Positions 1 to 11,804 are shown, counted from the first letter of the stretch. The stretch: 64,000 bases of DNA from Chaenocephalus aceratus (GCA_023974075.1 CM043791.1:22036546-22100545), one strand, 5' to 3'. Numbers and translations are program-made. Notes: generated by a model not told the origin, from the sequence alone.

Positions 1-1130
1 TTTTCTCTTTGAAAGTCATCACATAACGGCATTGTAATACACGGTTCGACTGCATTACATATTACATATCTGCCGTAGTTCTGTATTTATAGAGCCCTGA
101 TGAGAAGACAAACATGAGGAACTGAAAACGTGACGTGGATCATAAATATATCAGCCATTAAACAACATCTTACATTTCTTTTCACACAATACGTCTCCTT
201 GCAATATCAACACTAATTCTGCTCACTTTTATATTTGATCCAATTGGTAGATAGGCTGTATTTACACCATAAATGTGCACAGCTGATATAAAGGGACACC
301 TGGTGGTTAAAGCATGTTATTGAATTTAATTATTTTTATTATTAGATATTAATACGATCCCTATAAAGTATATTCATTACTCGTTATTCTCTACTAATAG
401 TTAATTAAAGACTGTATGTAATGACTATTTTGCACATCCCTTTCAAGATTTCATGATTTTCTAAGGTTTATTGACATATCATATAGGCCTACACAACTGT
501 GGTGTAGTTCTGCACTGAATGAACAACTTGGGTTGCAGGTTCCTCAATAGTGCATTACAAGACATCTATCAATATTTGTGCATACCTCCAGCAATGTTAA
601 CTATGTTGAAGCACTTATTTTAACTGATATTATACATAATGTATTATATAAGATGTATGTAGATATTTCATCTCCGGCCTTGTCAGGTATTGAACAATCA
701 ATAAATAAAGAACACAGAATTGTTGAATATAAAACACAGAATTTGTGTGATTATACTAAATGATTTTCAAATAAACACAACTGCATATTTAACTGTTACA
801 CATGCTGATGTAACGCAAATGTTCCAACTTGGGATCAATAAAGTATATCTTATCTTAAGCTGATCGATGGCTACTGCCATATTTGCAAAATGTGCCTCTG
901 AACCTTGACAAGTGCATGTTTCAGGCTTATCAATTAATGTAATGTAATGTTATCACAGGGGTCACACACATAAGACCAGCTGTTAAATAAAGCTCTTCTG
1001 ACCTTAGCTGGCATGTGGGTATATATATTAATACTGCCCATAATGGGCACAAGCAATTTTCACCCATTTATTAATTATATGTTTTAAATGTGAGTGTTTC
1101 CTGTCCCCTAAACCTCCAGGGATGTACACA
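1..1130. other. AT-rich intergenic sequence, no gene seen
   Basis: No convincing open frame or RNA gene is visible. A short word at about 833-857 (gggatcaataaagtata) resembles the tail of a common fish interspersed repeat that recurs in inverted orientation near 7903-7920 and 42391-42410. Confidence 0.5.
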
Positions 1131-1181
1131 GTTTAATACTGGCAACTTCTTATTATGGGAAATACGAAAACGTCTTTTAAA

Positions 1182-1198
1182 ACTACAACTCCCAGTAG
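1182..1198 (+). promoter_or_regulatory. ZNF143/THAP11 (SBS)-like motif
   Basis: The word actacaactcccagtag closely matches the known vertebrate ACTACA..TCCCAG promoter element bound by ZNF143 and THAP11. A second copy in the opposite orientation lies at 1452-1468. The surrounding 1.1-1.7 kb is less AT-rich than its neighbours, but no transcript can be read from it. Function is inferred from the motif alone. Confidence 0.4.
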
Positions 1199-1451
1199 AG
1201 ACGTGCCATAGAGAACATGTTGCGAAACAGAATAGCCAGCATGTGTAGTTCTGGGGACGGGGTGGGGGAGGGGGGATACGGTGGACCCGTTCAAATCCAG
1301 TTTTGGACAGTCTGCCGTGGTTCCATCCCATTTCAAGTGCTGTTCGAGAATCGGCTTAACCCTCGGAGCACACTCTCCAATCACAGAGCTTGAGGACTAT
1401 CACGGGGTTTGTCAAACATAGCACATGGTGTAGTCCAAACGATAGCTGGGG

Positions 1452-1468
1452 ATTCTGGGTAGTGTAGT
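1452..1468 (-). promoter_or_regulatory. second ZNF143/THAP11-like motif, inverted
   Basis: attctgggtagtgtagt reads on the minus strand as an imperfect ACTACA...CCCAGAAT element. It faces the copy at 1182-1198 across about 270 bp. It is a weaker match than the first copy. Confidence 0.3.
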
Positions 1469-1497
1469 GTCTTCTGCCATCCTTTACTCCTGGGAAT

Positions 1498-1695
1498 GGA
1501 CGCTCACATTACCTTTAAGGGCAGCCGACATAAACGAATGCCGTGCTTCCATGAGCGTCACATCCCGACGCAGATGGGAATACATTGCAATCAGTTGAAA
1601 GCTATTTGCGTCCCTTTATGACGCTGAAGGAGCCTAGGAGCGTCACAATTGGACGCCACGGACACTGACCAAACGTCGTTATTGGACGCTTAGGG
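1498..1695. repeat. cluster of GACGC/GCGTC words
   Basis: About eight copies of gacgc or its complement gcgtc occur within 200 bp, several in the contexts ggacgc or gagcgtcac, in both orientations. This looks like a degenerate tandem or inverted minisatellite. No coding frame explains it. Confidence 0.45.
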
Positions 1696-1699
1696 AGTG

Positions 1700-2952
1700 A
1701 GAGTGTGTTGGAATGACCCGCAAGTGCTTCATCCAAAAGGACAGGAGGATGGACTTTGTGTTTCAGTGATTTGATCATCAAAGGTAGGCCTAAGTCATTT
1801 TCAATGTGGGCCGCCGTGCCGACTTAATTCAATTGTAATTGTTACTTGGCTATGGGTGCCCTGTCATGATAGGTGTTTATATAAATGGTGTTGTTCTGTG
1901 TGGTAGAGGGTCGCTGTCATTGATGCGTTTTGCACCCCGGGCCACTGTTTTGATATTCCGCTGAAGTCGACGTTGAGACGTAATATCTCTTCTTTTTTTT
2001 CGAGGGAAGGGGGGTCAGAGGGCCTAGGTATAAAAGTCACGGCTCGCCACTGGATTTGAGCATCCCCAGGCAGCACAGCAAACCATGGTGGCGACGAGGA
2101 GGCAGCACAGCAAACCAGGACAACACGGAGGAAAATGCACCGACAAACTGCATGATATGCTATTCAATGTTTATTGAATTCCATGTATTTGCAATGGATG
2201 TTCCTGAAACAACACATTTAACATCATCATCATGCTGCTGCTAGTCCTTTGATAGTCACCTGTCGGTCTCCTGTCCTTTCTGAAAGCCATAAAGATGACA
2301 TTAGTCATTTAGATAACTTGTGTCCTCAATTACCATGGGATTACTGAAACTACCATGAATTTAAGAAAATGGTAGAAATGAATCTAATCTGAATTTTAAA
2401 GCATTACTTTAGATCCCCTCCCTCTAAATATATCAATAAACATTAGAAAGTGATGCTCCTGACTACCATACAAGTTTAAGAAGATAATATTGGTTGTAAA
2501 GAATTCAAAGCTATAAATAAACAGCAACAGGCTCTTTAACCAAGGCACTGTTAGCCTAACATGTAAACTAGTTGTTCACACTAATCCTAATATTATCACT
2601 TAATATTAGCAAATTCTATTTTATTTTTTAAAACATATTGATGTAAATACATACACATATCGATTTGTTGTATAAATATTGCAAATCAAAACCTTTATTC
2701 ACTAATAATTACCAAAAATCGTAGTTCTATCTCCTGTTATCAATGCATTCACATTGCCCGCCATGAACTTCCGGGGAACGATCCTCGTCTACATGAACCA
2801 CGTGACGATAACCGTTTTTGGACCGTTGTCGTAACTCTTCTATTATATGGCTCTGCACCAGACCAATCAGAGAGTTGCATGGAAATAAAAGTGTGCTTGT
2901 GTCATTCAAGCTCAGCTCTGTGTGTGTGCGGAAATAGTGCATTTAGTGTGTG
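1700..2952. other. intergenic sequence, small direct repeat only
   Basis: No gene is recognised. An 18-bp word (aggcagcacagcaaacca) occurs twice, at about 2069 and 2099. A CCAAT box (ccaatcag, about 2862) and an A/T-rich TATA-like word (about 2883) precede the GA repeat and could belong to a promoter, but nothing confirms this. Confidence 0.35.
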
Positions 2953-2980
2953 TGAGAGAGGGAGAGAGAGAGAGAGAGGG

Positions 2981-3011
<31 letters not shown>

Positions 3012-3016
3012 GAGGG
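2953..3016. repeat. (GA)n microsatellite
   Basis: About 64 bp of nearly pure GA dinucleotides, with GG interruptions. Confidence 0.9.
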
Positions 3017-3150
3017 ACCGGTGCCAGCAGCAGGGACCGTGTTGTTAGCATCTGGTTAGCTAGCTGCACTAACGGACATACGGAGCCAGTTCTGTTTGTT
3101 CCACAACAATCTGGAGGAGAGTCCTCTCCTCTCAGACTGAGAGGCTCAGG
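3017..3150 (+). other. possible untranslated first exon
   Basis: A moderately GC-rich stretch ends at a good donor-like site (gaggctcag|gtgagc, about 3149) and sits downstream of CCAAT and TATA-like words. No downstream coding exon could be linked to it, so this is weak inference. Confidence 0.15.
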
Positions 3151-3818
3151 TGAGCTAAAGGACTCTCTGAGTGTTTAGATAGTTAACTTTAGTCTAAGTT
3201 ATCTCAGTGGGTCTCAAACGGTTTGGTCACAAATTATTCAAAAGATTATTTCCGCGGCACACCTTCATATGATCACTATCGTTATACAAAAATAAGAGAA
3301 TAAAGGAAAAACAGTTATGAAATACTATATGGCAGTAAAACAAGAATACAGTTTGAAAGGGGAGTGATTTGTAAAATATCCATAAAGAAAAAGAACATCT
3401 GCTTACAGTCGTGTTTCATCTGGGTGTTGAGAGATGTATCCATAGATCTCTTAATGTTGCTCTCAAAGTGCACCAGATTGATGCTTTTAACTTCAATATT
3501 TAAAACGAATCTTCCCGGGGGAGCATCCCCCCGGACCCCCCTAGAGGAGGTGAGGTCCGCTCCCCACTCGTAAAAAATAGCACTTTACCCCTGCCTATAT
3601 GCCGTGAGCTGATTATCGAGCCTTCATTGTAACAGTCGCGGGTGTACTGTGTGTTTGCGTGTGGGAAGTGCTTTTGTGCGTGCTCTATAGTGCCCGTAAT
3701 AGTGTTCACTGGAGTCCAGCACCTCAGCACCCCCACTCAAAATACCTTCCCGCGCCTCTGGCGGCAGGTCAGCCTTTAGTCAACCACTGATGTCGCGGTT
3801 TTTACAGGGGGTCAGGAG

Positions 3819-4325
3819 CAGAGTTGGGTGTAACGCGTTACACAATAATATTACTTTTGTCGGTAACGGAGTAGTGTAACGCGCTACTTTTACAATTCAG
3901 TAATCACACTACAGTTACTAACATTGCCCCGACACGCGTTACTTCGTTACTTACTAAAATCATTCATAATCACACTGACAGACAAGAGGGGTTTCCGCCG
4001 CAGGTTTATATGTACGTAATCTACGCGACTTGCGCGTCCACATCTCCACGTGCAGTGCTGCATAAACATGGCTGAGTCAGCGATAACTTTCGAGGGGTGG
4101 AGGTATGCCCGTTATTTTGAGTTTGTCCGAATAATAGACAGGAATGTGACGGTGAGGTGCAAACTGTGTCCAGGCCAGAAGCTGTTATCCACTGCTGTAA
4201 ACACCACGTCAAACCTCAACAAACACCTGCAAAGAACACATGCTAAGGTGAAGCTAACGCACACGCTATTTGTTTGTTTATATCACGTAGTCTGTTCTTC
4301 TTCTCTGTCTTCCGGTTGTTGCCTG
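3819..4325 (+). mobile_element. hAT transposon, 5' part with BED zinc-finger exon
   Basis: The segment opens with cagagttgggtgtaacgcg and is rich in taacgcgttac words, the known terminal style of a fish hAT family. From 4068 a frame encodes a BED-type zinc finger starting MAESAITFEGW. It has the pair C-K-L-C, then H-L-Q-R-T-H, and a donor-like site after the finger (gctaag|gtgaag, about 4245). No transposase core or right end follows, because a DIRS fragment begins just downstream. It is a truncated relic. Confidence 0.65.
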
Positions 4326-4339
4326 TTTTGAATGACGAA

Positions 4340-5083
4340 TACAGACTACCGCCGCCTGCTGGTCATCTCTGGTCAGGAGTGTACGCCTCCACCCCGCAGT
4401 GGGACCTGCCGTTGGTGCTCGAGGCTCTGGTCACAGAACCTCTGGAGCATGCCTCCCCTGAAAGCATTGTCGTGGAAGACAGCTTTGCTTCTTGCCTTAA
4501 CGTCAGCCAAGAGAGTGTCCGAGTTAACCGCTCAGTCAGTGCACCCGAGCTGCTTGTTGATTCGGGGTGACTGGAGCGGGGAGCGACACTCAGACCGAAC
4601 CCCTCCTTTGTGCCCAAGAGCCTAAGGAGTGCGTTCAGGTCGAGGGCTATTCAGTTGGGGGGCTTTAATCTTCCACCCCATAGTGGGGCTAGGGAAGCTA
4701 AACTGTACCTCCTCTGCCCGGTCCGTGCGCTAGCATGTTATGTGGAGTGCATGGCTGCCCTTAGACGCACCGAACAGCTGTTTGTGTGCATCGGGAGTGG
4801 GGTGATCGGGAAAGATCTGTCCAAGAAACGTCTGGCAGGCTGGCTCTGCGAGTGCATTGCACTAGCCTACAGACAGGTGGGGAGAGCCTGCCCCACGGGG
4901 GTCCGTGCACACTCTACACATGCTATGGCTGTGTCATCAGCCTTATTCAACATTGTGAGTGTAGAGGACATATGCACGGCGGCGTCTTGGTCAACGCCAG
5001 GCCCCTTCATAAAGTTTTATCTCTTGGACATGTCTGGCTCTTTCTCCTTGCCTGTGCTTGCTTGGGCAACACAGGACTGGTGA
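4340..5083 (+). pseudogene. DIRS-type tyrosine recombinase, broken
   Basis: Three frames in succession resemble the tyrosine recombinase of fish DIRS retrotransposons. About 4390-4450 reads WDLPLVLEALVTEPL. About 4456-4580 carries the first catalytic Arg region (LALTSAKRVSEL). 4610-5083 holds the C-terminal half, with CPVRALACYVE, SEQ-like EQLFVC, VRAHSTHA and FIKFYLLD. The motif expected as H-x-x-R reads H-S-T-H, so one catalytic Arg is lost; the candidate nucleophile Tyr is present. At least two frameshifts separate the pieces. No reverse transcriptase is present. It is a decayed fragment. Confidence 0.7.
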
Positions 5084-5930
5084 GGAGGGGGGGGGGCTGT
5101 GGGTCAGTGGATATCTGACCCCCTCCCCGGACGTAATGCACCCTCATTTTTTCGGACGGGTGTGGTGCGCACTGGCCCATTGCGGGGCGGAAAGGCTCTC
5201 CTCCCCTGCCTGGAGGCAGGGGGGGGAAGCCCTCCACACTATAGTCCGCACACACTCTGCACGGGGTCAGTGTCTGAGTATGGGACATGGGCACTTGCAC
5301 TCTCCCCGTGCTCCTTAGGGACTCGGAGGGATGGTGCACAGTGAGCCCATACGGGGCTGGGGATTCTCTCCATCTGCCTATGGGCGGAGGGGGGGAGCCC
5401 TCAGCACTGTTTTCCGAGTACACTTTCTGTGATCAAGCGCATCAGGGTGTGCTCTGTCAGCCGCGGCCCAGACTTCTCCACGGTCACAACCAGGGTAAAG
5501 GAGAGTGTGGTGCAGCGGCTGCTAACCAGAAAAGCCGGTCAGGGTGGCATGGTATTGTTGGACGACAGTGCTCGTATACATCAGGGCTCCACCCACTGTA
5601 CCCATAGAGTCCAGTAGAGGGTGGAGCCTGTGAGAGATATTACGCCGGGTTACTTATTGTAAACCTTGTTATATAAGCACAGGCGGAGCCCTCTACTCAG
5701 GGCACTGTCTGTCCTATTCCGCTCGCTGAAGTGAGGTGTAGGATGACGGTCAGGAGGCGAGGCCTCCTTTTATACGGTGAGATGAGGTAGGCCCGCCCCA
5801 AGGCCGGCTACGTCTATAGAAGTCTCAGTATAGCAGAATGCTTTTATGATAAGGTAGTACCCATAGAGTCCAGAGGGCTCCGCCTGTGCTTATATAACAA
5901 GGGTTACAATACGTAACCCGGCATTTCATG
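5084..5930 (+). repeat. DIRS 3' region with direct and inverted repeats
   Basis: Two related blocks of about 100 bp (about 5190-5260 and 5365-5430) share a gcctggaggcagggggg/gggcggagggggg core followed by agccctc. Downstream, 5641-5695 and 5872-5924 are inverted copies of one another (acgccgggttac... against ...gtaacccggcat), enclosing about 175 bp. Split direct and inverted repeats at the ends are typical of DIRS elements, which lack ordinary LTRs. The word cccatagagtccag also occurs twice (about 5600 and 5870). Confidence 0.6.
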
Positions 5931-6177
5931 CAGTGACTGTCAGTGATAGAGCACTGTAGACCATGTTACTCTGTGCATCGCCTTTAAAAAGTTGCTCTGA
6001 TTTACTTTAGGGAAAACATAGTATGCGTTAAGAAAACAGATATACAATTATATAATAACATATTTCCCTCTCAGTTCTCATCACAACTACCGAATATTAA
6101 TTTCACTGAATTGTAACCCATTGAAACCAATTTGTTTACACATTGCTGCTAGTGTTTTGATTGAAAAACAAATACAT
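5931..6177. other. intergenic, nothing recognised
   Basis: AT-rich sequence without open frames or repeats that I recognise. Confidence 0.4.
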
Positions 6178-6181
6178 TTAA

Positions 6182-6518
6182 AGGTGGGGTAGGTACATTT
6201 GAGAAACTGGCTCGAGATCGCTAGAATTTGAAAATACACAACCGGAGAAAATATGCCACTTCTTTATAGAGCCCCTCCTCCAACACAACACGAACGCGCA
6301 CATGACCAATGAGGGCACGAGATAAGTTTGTGCCCCGATGGAAGGCTGACAGGTAGGTAGGCCCGGCTAAACGGATTGGTTGTACAGATGACATTTTTTT
6401 ATGGATTTTTTGTCAAAGCACTTAAGATATTTATTGCTATCGGGATGTTAAGAGCATTCCATGGAATATAACAAAAAGTGTATCTCGAGCCGGTTTCTGA
6501 AACTTACCTACCCCACCT
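6182..6518. mobile_element. MITE with TTAA target duplication
   Basis: The 337-bp element has near-perfect terminal inverted repeats of about 40 bp (AGGTGGGGTAGGT... and ...CCTACCCCACCT). It is flanked on both sides by TTAA (6178-6181 and 6519-6522). TTAA duplications are known for piggyBac and Kolobok transposons. There is no coding capacity, so it is a non-autonomous copy. Confidence 0.85.
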
Positions 6519-6646
6519 TTAACTGTTTTCTGTATAATAAATACTTAATGCTTTTTTTGGGCTACAATTGATTATGTATTTATCATAGGAGCTGAGGTTA
6601 AAATTCCCAAATAGCAGAAAACATTACTAGAGGAGTAAATGTATTA

Positions 6647-7268
6647 TAAGTGCTTTCACACCAAGCACTTTTCCGTACTTAGTTCCCGGAACTAAAGAGC
6701 AGATCGCGTTCACACCGGAATAAGTCCCTGAGGGAAGATTAGGCAAATGAAGCCGCTGACGTCGCTTCTTCTTTTTCTGCTTTGGGTTTACTGGCAGGCC
6801 GCAAACAAATTCACGGCGTATACTGCCACTCGAAGTCCCCGGCCGGAAGTCCCCGGAGTTGGGGACTGGCTTCAGTAGAAGCTGCTGGGACTCCCAGCGA
6901 GTAAATCGCCAGAAGCACCAACACCTCCTCATCACTCCACCACTCCCATGTTTTTTTTTGTGTTGCCATAAGTTAGTCTCTCTCCGTTGGTGCGCTGGGC
7001 TAATGCTAATAATGCTAATGCCAGCAAATACAATGGCGGCTTCACAAAACTTTTCCGAGTTTTACGGGCGTGGTTTGCAATCCGCCCAGCCAATCAGAAA
7101 TTGGAACTTTTTTCTCCCAAGAAAGTCCCTGCTCTCTAGCAGGGACTAAAAAGGGGTGAAAAGGTTTGCAAAAAAAACTTATAGTTCCAGATCTTTTTGG
7201 TGTGAACGCAAAATCCCAGGAACTATCGGAACTATTCCTGGGAAAAGTACTCCGGTGTGAAAGCGCCT
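6647..7268. mobile_element. MITE, about 620 bp
   Basis: The ends are inverted copies: (A)GTGCTTTCACACC on the left and GGTGTGAAAGCGCC on the right, each followed inward by related AGTACTTTTCC..AGTTCC words. There are flanking TA/TAA bases but no clear duplication. A short G/C-richer interior lacks a transposase. The superfamily is not certain; PIF/Harbinger-like is possible. Confidence 0.65.
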
Positions 7269-9940
7269 AATGTCTATATCCATGAACCAAATAATCTTCA
7301 CTCTTGTGCACTCTGACTTCTCGTTAATCTGTCTGGGGGGTTAATCCCTCTTCAGCTGCAGGAAAATATACGTTGACCTTGGACACACGCTCACAGCTTG
7401 CTCCAAAGGCAACGGTATTTATACATGCAGCCAATCACAAGAATACAGAACTTTTTCACAGCAGACCTTTGACTTATCATGGTAAGGAAAATATAATAAT
7501 GTACACCAAGTGAGCCAGCATGTACAACACCAGCCCCTGCCAAATGTCTGGAATGCAGATATCATTGACTTTAATAAACACAGCTGAGCTTTCCCGTCTT
7601 CAGAAGGACAATCTCTGAAGTAAAAAGAGGTCTGTTAGGAGGAAAACTGTTTATGTGTAACGATTGACGGAGGACGTATTGTCCCTTGATCTTTCATTCC
7701 CAAATGTCATTATTTTTCTTTACAATCTTTCACTCAGAGATGCAGTCAAACAAAAACTACAAACATAAAGGAGGTCAAAAGTAAATAAATGTATGTGTAT
7801 AATGCGTATCAGAGAACTAAATTCTTTAAAACGCTCAAAATCAATAGTTTTTTGCTATAAATGAGCATTGATAATCATTGTTTTATTTATTTACAATTGT
7901 TTAAGATGAGATACTTTATTGATCACAAATTGACAATGTATTTACCATGAAATACTGCTCAAAACTAATTCTGCGTGATTACCAAAAAAAAGAGTGGCCA
8001 ATAAATCTTTGTAATGCATAATTGAAAGTTATAGAAGAATATAAATTAAAATGCTTTTCTGTTTAAACACAATGCAAAGCAATATATACATTCCGACAAT
8101 ATAAAATAAAATAAAAGATATTGTTGTATTTTTTCAAACCCGAGTGAAAATAGGCATGCTTCATAACATCCGTTGTAATTGGTCGGCTATATGATGGAGT
8201 TACAAGCGTTTTGTGAAAGAGGATTAACTGCATGCGAGTATCACAACATCTTCCCACAGCACTGACACAGTGCTGTGGGAAGTCCAAGCTCCCACTACAG
8301 AGGAAGTACACTTATTTTGACGACTTGTAGAAAAGCTTGCAGAGTAAAACCACATAAGCTCATCAGTGGTTGGGAACCTACTTCCATGGAGTCGAGTAAT
8401 TACAACGTTACATCACCACCATTCACACATTTAGGAAAGTAAAGCAGATTCTTCTGTCATTCTTCTGCCAAACACAAGTCACCTATTTGATCCATCATGG
8501 GAATGATTGAATTTCACCAACGTTTTGGAGGAATATCATTGATCTAACAGAAACTTTGATCATCTATCTGCTTAGTTATATGCCTATTCAAATGTTTATC
8601 TAAAATTAAAAATCTCACTTTGATTGTGAGAAGTAAATGTAAGTGTTTTACTGCAAATGTAGATCAATAAGCAAGCCTCCAGGTTGACCTACTTTGACAA
8701 ATGAATGTGACAGAAAGCTTTATACATCTTTATCCTATCTGCACCGTGATGTTTAGTGGTACTGTTCTACGTTGCAAAACACATATATCCTACATGTTCA
8801 GTTTCCCTGCACCCATTCCCAAAAACATGATGTGTTAAGCCCCTTCCTCTTGGATGATCTAGGGCTCTGTGGGTAATCTTTTCAACAGCTCAGAGATGCT
8901 CGGACTGAGCACAAAGTGGGGCTGCGCCATCCACCTCCTAATGGGATTGGCCGCCATCACTAGATGTGCTGCTGCGATTAGACTGCTTTGAAGCGTTCGG
9001 GGATTTAGGCCTGATACACCCTGCCCCGGGTAATTAGCACTACATGCTTAGGCAGAATGACGTGAGTTTATGCTCGATATCTCTGCACAGAACTGGTGAC
9101 AAGTGAGGCAGGGAAATTGGGTTTTTCTTTCTTGATGTATGAATTGAACAATAAAGATTAAAGATTCGCCTAAAGATTCTCCGTCTGAGATCGGGGTTGT
9201 TTTTAAAGGCTGGTTGGGCTGTTAAAATATTCCAACTGATTCTGGACTGAAATGATACACAAGCATATTTGAATGCACTAAAAAGAGGAGACAAAGATTG
9301 TATGAGGACAATCTCTTAAAGCCAATTTGTAACTTTGCAATATCATTGTTTTCACCTTCAGTAACGTGTCACACTTTTCCTTGTTCAGGGATCCCAGTCA
9401 GTTAGTCAGTCCTTTACCTGAGCCTATTTGACCCTGACTGTCTGACCAAAGTTAGACTTAAACATGTTCGACACACATTTATAAACACATACATTTGAAA
9501 AATGTATTGTAGGGCCATACCTACAAAACATGTCTGTGAAGTTTTTTGCTTAAAATACCAAACAGATCACCCATTGTAGCCAGGCTGATTCTGCTTTAAA
9601 TGGAACGGCTGCTGCTAGCCCCTTTGTAGCGTCATGCAGGTTTCCCATGCTAGAGAGATTTCTACCGGGAGAAACTCAGCTAAACGCTGCGGTGATTAAA
9701 TGTCATATTATGCTCCCAACCACTTCAAGCTATATTTCTGAAACTGTATGGAGCTCAAACCTTTCTCTCTAGCAGGATTTAGCACAAGGACATTACGTTA
9801 CACATAGGGTGTTTCTCAATGTCGAGGACGCTTCCTTGGTAGGACATGTCCCTCCATATGAAGGTAGATATGGTGCAAAATGTGAGAGCGTGTAAAACTT
9901 GATGTGAGCACTTGCAGAAAAAAAATCTGAGTTTGTGTGC
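7269..9940. other. intergenic, no gene seen
   Basis: No exon-like frames, RNA genes or full transposons are recognised in this 2.7-kb stretch. It contains a short fish repeat tail at about 7903-7920 and a perfect hairpin at 8250-8282. Confidence 0.4.
8250..8282. repeat. perfect 15-bp inverted repeat, 3-nt loop
   Basis: cttcccacagcactg, the loop aca, then cagtgctgtgggaag. The stem is perfect, 15 bp, in otherwise AT-rich sequence. No longer homology arms are visible. Confidence 0.8.
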
Positions 9941-9947
9941 TTACATT

Positions 9948-10068
9948 TACACTTGTATAAAATATCCACGTAACTGTGAACCAAATGTACACTTGTATAA
10001 AATACCCACGTAACTGTGAACCAAATTTACACTTGTAAAAAATATCCACGTAACTGTGAACCAAATTT
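9948..10068. repeat. 40-bp tandem repeat, three copies
   Basis: The word acttgtataa recurs at 9951 and 9991 and, with one change, at 10031. The rest of each unit (atatccacgtaactgtgaacc) matches with few substitutions. The period is 40 bp. Confidence 0.85.
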
Positions 10069-10329
10069 GAAGTCACAGAAGAAAAAAAAAAGTTTTGTAG
10101 CTTGTAGAAAAAAAATGAACTTAGTGATGAAATGTTCACTTGCAGAAAAATACATATTTTTTAAATATATTTTCCATTACAACTGCAACTTTATTTATTA
10201 CAACCTCTCAAATCAGTCATTACAACTTGACGAATCTGCTCTGTGGCAGTATAAATCGACGGATTTGCGGTCTTGACTTTTGCTACACTTCTTGCGATAA
10301 ATGTGTCGCAAAAGTAATTTTCACCTGTA

Positions 10330-10540
10330 GATGTGGGGGGAGGGAGGGAGGGGGGGGGGGGGGTTGGAGCGAAGGGGGGTTGGAGCGAAGGGGCGGAGCT
10401 ATCAGAAGGACGAGGCTCGGGTCAGTCACAGTCACAGTCAGGTCGAACCGGATGACTGCGGGGCTAACTGTTCGCTAACGGTTCGTGTCGCTACCAGTCC
10501 GCTGACATGGCGTGTCAATCAACGGTAAATTGTGCCCATT
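10330..10540 (+). other. G-rich patch and possible short first coding exon
   Basis: A G-run region (10334-10365) is followed by GC-richer sequence. At 10507 an ATG starts six codons that run straight into a good donor (acg|gtaaat). This could be a first exon with a very short coding part, but no second exon was found. It is speculative. Confidence 0.15.
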
Positions 10541-11463
10541 ACTTGCCCAGTATTACTTTGAATATTATTATTGTGATTGAGGATTAAATCCGCTTTGAAG
10601 ACCACCGTTTTATATTGTGCAGTTTAGCGGCGAAATAACGTCACTCAGCCAGCTAACGCTAGCTTTGTTGAGTTTATGCTAGCTAAACAAGTAGTGGTTG
10701 TAGTCTATACAGCAGTCATTCATATATTATAGCCTACTCTACTGCTTTGGCACTAACGGTTGATAACCGTTTATGAAAATAAAACCAATTGAACTGTACT
10801 GAAATAATGACAAGTTTTATAATTGTCTTGGGCTCCTGCTGTGTTTTTAAAGCCTTTGTAAATTATCCATGCTATTTTCTATTTAGAACAAAGACTTCAG
10901 AATCTTAAAATCCCTTAACGTTTGTATGCAATTGTGCTAAATTCAACTCTGGAATCAAGCAAATATTAATATGTTTGCATGACATTAGTTATTTATATTT
11001 TGCCATCACTGAACTATACGTTTAATACATTTAAGTCAAGCTAAGGTACATGTGTGTTACATGTGTACAGCTAGTTAGTGCTCTTACCTGTGATGCCTCC
11101 TCCAAACAGCATAATAACCAGACTGTGAATGAATCAAAGTAAATATATAAGTGGTCATGAACACATCTGTCCATCAGACAGAGGGCTGCTGTGCCTCCTG
11201 TCATCATGAATGGACGTCTCTTTAAAATGACCTCTCAGAGGAGAGGAGTTCTCATTTCTCTAACTGCCTGCTGCTTCCCCTCCGCTCTCCTCGGTTCCCT
11301 TCCTCAGTCCTCCGCTCGCATCTCCTGTGGGCGGGACTAAGTCTCCAGGATAGGAGTCGAGGAGGGGAGTCGAGGAGGGGAAATGTAAGAATTGAGAAGC
11401 CTCTGGAGACGATAGGTTGGTACGTGTCACGTGTGCCGGAGACGAGCCGGAAATACTTTTTCC
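10541..11463. other. intergenic, nothing recognised
   Basis: No gene or repeat assigned. Short ORFs here lack family features. Confidence 0.35.
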
Positions 11464-11682
11464 CATAGAGTGGCGAAGTCCCTCCCCTTCCGGTGGACCT
11501 CCATGGGACCTTATTTCGAAAAAATTATGTATTGAAGTCAATGGAGAGAGAAAGATTATCTTTCGATCTCGTTTGAATTGTGCCACAAATTACACATATG
11601 ATATTTGTCAATTTAAAAGATAATTTTGCAAGTCAAAAAAGTCACAGTTTGTCGTAAAACTGTTGAAATACGCAACTAGAAA

Positions 11683-11698
11683 GACTACAAATCCCAGA
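11683..11698 (+). promoter_or_regulatory. ZNF143/THAP11-like motif in the transposon
   Basis: gactacaaatcccaga matches the ACTACA..TCCCAG element and lies about 107 bp upstream of the THAP start codon, where a promoter element would be expected. Confidence 0.4.
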
Positions 11699-11804
11699 GT
11701 AAGTGATGTCACAATTGTTTTCCTCCACTAAGAGATAGCTAAGATCAGCGCCATATAGATATAATCTATCTAGGCGCTGGCTAAGATAAGATAACTTTAA
11801 CAAG

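Noticed and set aside
5007..5423. 138-codon minus-strand frame
   Set aside because: It is antisense to the DIRS recombinase end and its repeats. It is proline-rich because of the G-runs.
9948..10068. Regular repeats suggesting a CRISPR-like array
   Set aside because: Units are directly adjacent without unique spacers, in a vertebrate genome.
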